From positions 62,001 to 126,000 of the forward strand of contig JAEWVF010000018.1 of assembly GCA_023459215.1 (NCBI GenBank): a DNA stretch of 64,000 nucleotides, in the 5' to 3' direction. The position numbers were made by a program, and so were the translations under genes. Each line of letters begins with the position of its first letter. Position 1 is the stretch's first letter. This document shows positions 61,620 to 64,000 of the stretch, piece by piece. The DNA is from Chloroflexota bacterium. Its GTDB lineage: Bacteria; Chloroflexota; Anaerolineae; Anaerolineales; Villigracilaceae. The notes below the pieces were generated by a model. The model was given only the letters and a program-made list of their open reading frames with translations. It made no database searches and was not told the DNA's origin.

Positions 61620-62843
61620 TTAGTGTGATATCCCGGTGGGGGCCGGGGCCGATTTTGCGCGGATTTCCGCCGCAATCGGGTGGCCGTAAATGACGCGCCA
61701 GACGTAAACGCTCAAAACCGCCAGCATCGCTGCGCTGAAGAAACCGGGCGCGGATGTCCCGGCCCAGCCGAGCAAAGCGCCGCCCAGGGTGGGGGCGATG
61801 GCGCGCGTCAGGCTTTCGACCGAAGCTGAAAGGCCGAGAATGCCGCCGATTTCCTGCGGTTCGACCGCTTTGGTCAGGGTGGAAGCCAGGACGGTATTCA
61901 GCACGCCACCGGCGATTGCGGTGGGAGTTAGAACGGCGATCAGCCAGAAGACGGATGGCGAAAGGGCCCATCCGAGCAGTGAAATGGCCATTACAACCAC
62001 CGAAACGGCGATCAGTCCATCTTCACGAAAACGGCGGGTAAGCTGGCCAATCAGGAATCCCTGTACAATGACCGAAAGCACGCCAACGTAGGCGAGAATC
62101 AGGCCGGTTTCCTGGGCGCCCAATTCGAATTTTTTCAGGGCGTACAACGAGAAGATGGTTTGGAAGATGGCAAAAGGCAGCCCGAAGAAGAAGCGGGTAA
62201 TCAGCAGGGAACCGCTGAAGGGGCGCTTGAGCGCGTCCAGCAGGGCCGACAAGGTAAAGCCAGGCTGCTTTTCAGGCATGCTGGCCCGTTTTTCGGGAGT
62301 AAGCGATTCGGGCAGCCAGAAAGCGACCAATCCCAGGTTGATCAGGGCCAGGCTGGCGGCCAAAAAGGCCGGGACGGCGTAGCCCCACTGGCTCAGGAAT
62401 CCGCCGGCGGCCGGGCCGATGATGAACCCGATCCCGAAAGCGGCCCCGATCATGCCCAGGCCCATCGAGCGGTTTTTCTCGTCGGTGACATCCGAGATGT
62501 AAGCCTGGGCCACGCTCAGATTGCCGCCGGTGAAACCGTCCAGGATGCGGCTGGCGAAGAGCATCCACAAGCTGTTGGCAAACCCGAGCAGCAGGAACCC
62601 CAGGAAGGTGCCGAAAATGCTGACCAGCAGGATCTGGCGGCGGCCAAAACGGTCTGAAAGGCGGCCCAAAACGGGCGCGCCGACCAGTTGCATGGCGGCA
62701 TAGGAGGCAACCAGCAGTCCGGTAACGAAATCGCTGGCCCCGAACGTGCTGGCATAGTATGGCAGCAGCGGCAAAATCAGGCCAAAGCCGAGCAGGTCGA
62801 CGAAAACGACGAAAATAACGGGGAAAAGGCGTTTTTTATCCAT
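61620..62843 (-). CDS. MFS drug/solute exporter (TetA-like, DHA1)
   Basis: 407 residues, twelve hydrophobic segments. Motif A GRLSDRFGRRQILL, motif C-like GIGFIIGPAAGGFLSQWGYA, with VVFVDLLGFGLILPLLPYYA at the start and TGGNLSVAQAYISDVTDEKN, close to the TetA/TCR group of proton-driven exporters. The substrate cannot be predicted. Its first codons overlap the last codons of the peroxiredoxin-like gene by 8 nt (ATGGATAA), so the two are translationally coupled. Confidence 0.9.
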   Translation of the reverse strand: MDKKRLFPVIFVVFVDLLGFGLILPLLPYYASTFGASDFVTGLLVASYAAMQLVGAPVLGRLSDRFGRRQILLVSIFGTFLGFLLLGFANSLWMLFASRILDGFTGGNLSVAQAYISDVTDEKNRSMGLGMIGAAFGIGFIIGPAAGGFLSQWGYAVPAFLAASLALINLGLVAFWLPESLTPEKRASMPEKQPGFTLSALLDALKRPFSGSLLITRFFFGLPFAIFQTIFSLYALKKFELGAQETGLILAYVGVLSVIVQGFLIGQLTRRFREDGLIAVSVVVMAISLLGWALSPSVFWLIAVLTPTAIAGGVLNTVLASTLTKAVEPQEIGGILGLSASVESLTRAIAPTLGGALLGWAGTSAPGFFSAAMLAVLSVYVWRVIYGHPIAAEIRAKSAPAPTGISH

Positions 62844-63318
62844 GAAGTTTTTCTTGGTTGAACTCTTTTACAACGGCCAGGATTTCCTCGTTGGCAGGAA
62901 TATCGGCGGCGTCGTGGCCGTAATGCACGAAGCGCACAATGCCCTGCTTGTCGATGGTCACCTGGGCGGGCATGCGCCCAAACTTGAAGATTTTGATTTG
63001 CTGTCCATACAGCTTTAGAACGCTGTGGGTTGGGTCGGGCAGGCCGATGAAGGGCAGGTCATTTTTTTGCCAGTAGTTTTTGAACGCGCTGGTATCCTCG
63101 GGGCCGAGCACCAGCACGACCGTATCTTCGGCAACAAATTTGTCATGATCCTGGCGCAACTGCGCCATGTGCCGTTGGCAGAACGGTCAGAAAAAACCGC
63201 GATTGAAGACCAGCAGTACGTTTTTCTGACCTTTGAAGTCAGAAAGGCGGATCTGCTGGCCGTTGAAATCGGCCAGGCTGAAGTCGGGTGCGGGTTGGTT
63301 GAGTGCGACGCGGCTCAT
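62836..63318 (-). CDS. Peroxiredoxin-like selenoprotein (UxxC), in-frame UGA
   Basis: Read from the ATG at 63318, the frame gives 160 residues with one UGA at codon 44 (63187-63189). Upstream is a thioredoxin-fold start (NQPAPDFSLADFNGQQIRLS, then NVLLVFNRGFF); downstream the frame goes straight on as PFCQRHMAQLRQDHDKF. Relatives have RGxWCPxC here, so UGA takes the place of the peroxidatic Cys and gives Sec-Pro-Phe-Cys. The frame before the UGA is clean and matches the AhpC/TSA family, so readthrough rather than decay is favoured. A hairpin suited to SelB starts 19 nt after the UGA. Automatic callers would begin at Met51 and lose the active site. It would reduce peroxides with a thiol partner. 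Confidence 0.82.
63152..63189 (-). promoter_or_regulatory. Bacterial SECIS-like hairpin after UGA
   Basis: On the minus strand, 19 nt after the UGA: TGGCGC (63167-63162), loop AGTT (63161-63158), GCGCCA (63157-63152), a perfect 6-bp stem. The loop begins 26 nt after the UGA and has G at its second place, as the bacterial SECIS model requires. Confidence 0.65.
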
Positions 63319-63319
63319 C

Positions 63320-63646
63320 TCAGGCGTTCCTTCCCAACCAGAATTTTTTCCAGTCGCCGCGGCTGGCGTACAGATTAATCAGGGCATACAGGCTGACGGC
63401 GAAAGCGCCCAGGGTCATGACGGCGATAATCCACAATACCGTTGCGGGGATGGATTTTTCGCGGTAAACGATCCAGGCTGAAAAAAGCGTAAAGCCGACA
63501 TACAAATCGACTAGCGAGACGATCCCCCACGGCATGGAGGTCAGCACTGCGCCCTCGGCGGCGAAATCGCCCACGACGAAGCCATAGGCAATCACCGCGG
63601 TCATGGCGATTACGCCCAACAGGGCGATGGTTTTGGCGAGTTTCAT
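63320..63646 (-). CDS. DUF1475 family membrane protein
   Basis: 108 residues with three transmembrane helices: LAKTIALLGVIAMTAVIAYG, VSLVDLYVGFTLFSAWIVYR, and ATVLWIIAVMTLGAFAVSLY. GDFAAEGAVLTSMPWGIVSL and YREKS between them are family-like. Members have no known function. It ends 2 nt before the selenoprotein ATG and begins 2 nt from the DegV stop, so all are in one unit. Confidence 0.75.
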   Translation of the reverse strand: MKLAKTIALLGVIAMTAVIAYGFVVGDFAAEGAVLTSMPWGIVSLVDLYVGFTLFSAWIVYREKSIPATVLWIIAVMTLGAFAVSLYALINLYASRGDWKKFWLGRNA

Positions 63647-63648
63647 GG

Positions 63649-64000
63649 TTAGCGAATCCTTTTCTTGCTGATGGCAACGAAACCCAGCGCGCCAATGCCC
63701 AGGTGCGCACCCAAAACGGGCGTAATCTGCACTGGCACAGGCTCATCTTCCTCCGGAAAGTAAGCGCGCACGGCTTCCTGCAAGGCCTCGGCCTCTTCCT
63801 GGATGCCGGCGTGGACCACTGCCAGGCGCTCAAAGGGCGCATACTGGTTGAGCCAGTCCAGCAATTGGGCGGTGGCCTTTTTCTGGGTGCGGGTGCGGTG
63901 GACGGTCGGTTTGCCCTGGTGCATGTGCAGCAGCGGTTTGATTTTCAGGAATTCGCCGATATGGGCCACGGCGCTGTTCATCCGTCCGCTGCGGCGCAGG
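63649..64000 (-). CDS. DegV family protein, N-terminal part outside window
   Basis: Only the C-terminal part (about 117 residues) is present; the frame is open to the right edge. LRRSGRMNSAVAHIGEFLKI followed by KPLLHMHQGKPTVHRTRTQK and VVHAGIQEEAEALQEAV is the second half of a DegV/FakB fatty-acid carrier. A full DegV gene is at 14064. The end of the chain (GAHLGIGALGFVAI) contains the typical GPGALG-like loop. Confidence 0.88.
   Translation of the reverse strand, partial: LRRSGRMNSAVAHIGEFLKIKPLLHMHQGKPTVHRTRTQKKATAQLLDWLNQYAPFERLAVVHAGIQEEAEALQEAVRAYFPEEDEPVPVQITPVLGAHLGIGALGFVAISKKRIR

Noticed and set aside
62836..63168. A 110-residue protein starting at Met51 of the peroxiredoxin-like gene
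   Set aside because: This start would remove the first strands and the active site of the thioredoxin fold; the upstream frame is clean and homologous, so UGA readthrough explains the locus better.
62836..63318. Peroxiredoxin-like gene as a nonsense pseudogene
   Set aside because: Not excluded, but the UGA falls exactly on the active-site Cys position, a SECIS-like hairpin follows, no other lesion is present and the 3' end is coupled to the next gene.

Overview
The window looks like a chromosomal segment of a filamentous-type Chloroflexota bacterium, most likely class Anaerolineae. The evidence is indirect: extracytoplasmic proteins with Thr/Pro-rich linkers (genes at 3, 4932, 9164, 20581, 47247), very large multi-GAF histidine kinases, the order Asp23 - FakA-like DAK2 - DegV/FakB - RecG with a long N-terminal extension - CoaD - coiled-coil protein, a CrtY-type membrane lycopene cyclase and a moderately high GC content. 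No prophage, insertion sequence, CRISPR array, rRNA or tRNA gene was seen. The content is mostly core and lineage-specific chromosomal genes, with several families of short intergenic repeats.

Layout. 1-11.8 kb: TolB-like propeller protein (partial), exported bactofilin-like protein, DUF4342, YghO-like acyltransferase, lipoprotein, oligopeptidase B, DUF971, SH3b protein, Ser/Thr kinase overlapping ribulose-phosphate epimerase, L28. 11.9-18.7 kb: a rightward housekeeping block (asp23, fakA, fakB, recG, coaD, coiled coil). 18.7-21.6 kb: divergent TPR protein and LysM lipoprotein. 21.7-36.5 kb: the most distinctive locus, a ten-gene rightward operon behind one good sigma70-type promoter: DUF4388 protein, MglA/CvnD-like GTPase, alpha/beta hydrolase, V4R protein, left-handed beta-helix protein, acyl-ACP-reductase-like enzyme, response regulator with degenerate GGDEF, a 2484-residue kinase with eleven GAF domains, a response regulator, and a second hydrolase that has lost its nucleophile. 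36.5-49 kb: tandem cytochromes b561, NDH-2 behind a Rex-type operator, SPFH protein, CASTOR/POLLUX-like channel, acyl-CoA dehydrogenase with a TetR-type operator, EtfBA. 49-53.5 kb: HAD phosphatase, threonine synthase, AI-2E family transporter, glycosyltransferase. 53.6-64 kb: a leftward directon with PPOX protein, lycopene cyclase, P450, GNAT, propeller lipoprotein, DNA photolyase, two DICT-domain proteins (one fused to an adenylate cyclase), MFS transporter, a peroxiredoxin-like selenoprotein, DUF1475 protein and a second DegV protein (partial).

How they work together. The 21.7-36.5 kb operon combines a small GTPase, lipid/acyl-type enzymes and a phosphorelay, which suggests a membrane- or surface-related signalling module not matching a system I can name. 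Carotenoid cyclisation, P450, photolyase and DICT sensors together suggest a light-stress island. Acyl-CoA dehydrogenase with EtfAB, and NDH-2 under a probable Rex site, tie electron flow to redox state.

The two observations I rate highest are the peroxiredoxin-like gene at 62836-63318 (minus), which reads through an in-frame UGA at a Sec-x-x-Cys motif with a SECIS-like hairpin placed correctly downstream, and the GTPase/acyl-reductase/GAF-kinase operon. Recurrent TANAAT boxes exactly 6 nt before start codons also suggest frequent leaderless transcription. All product names come from reading motifs by eye; no database search or folding was run.
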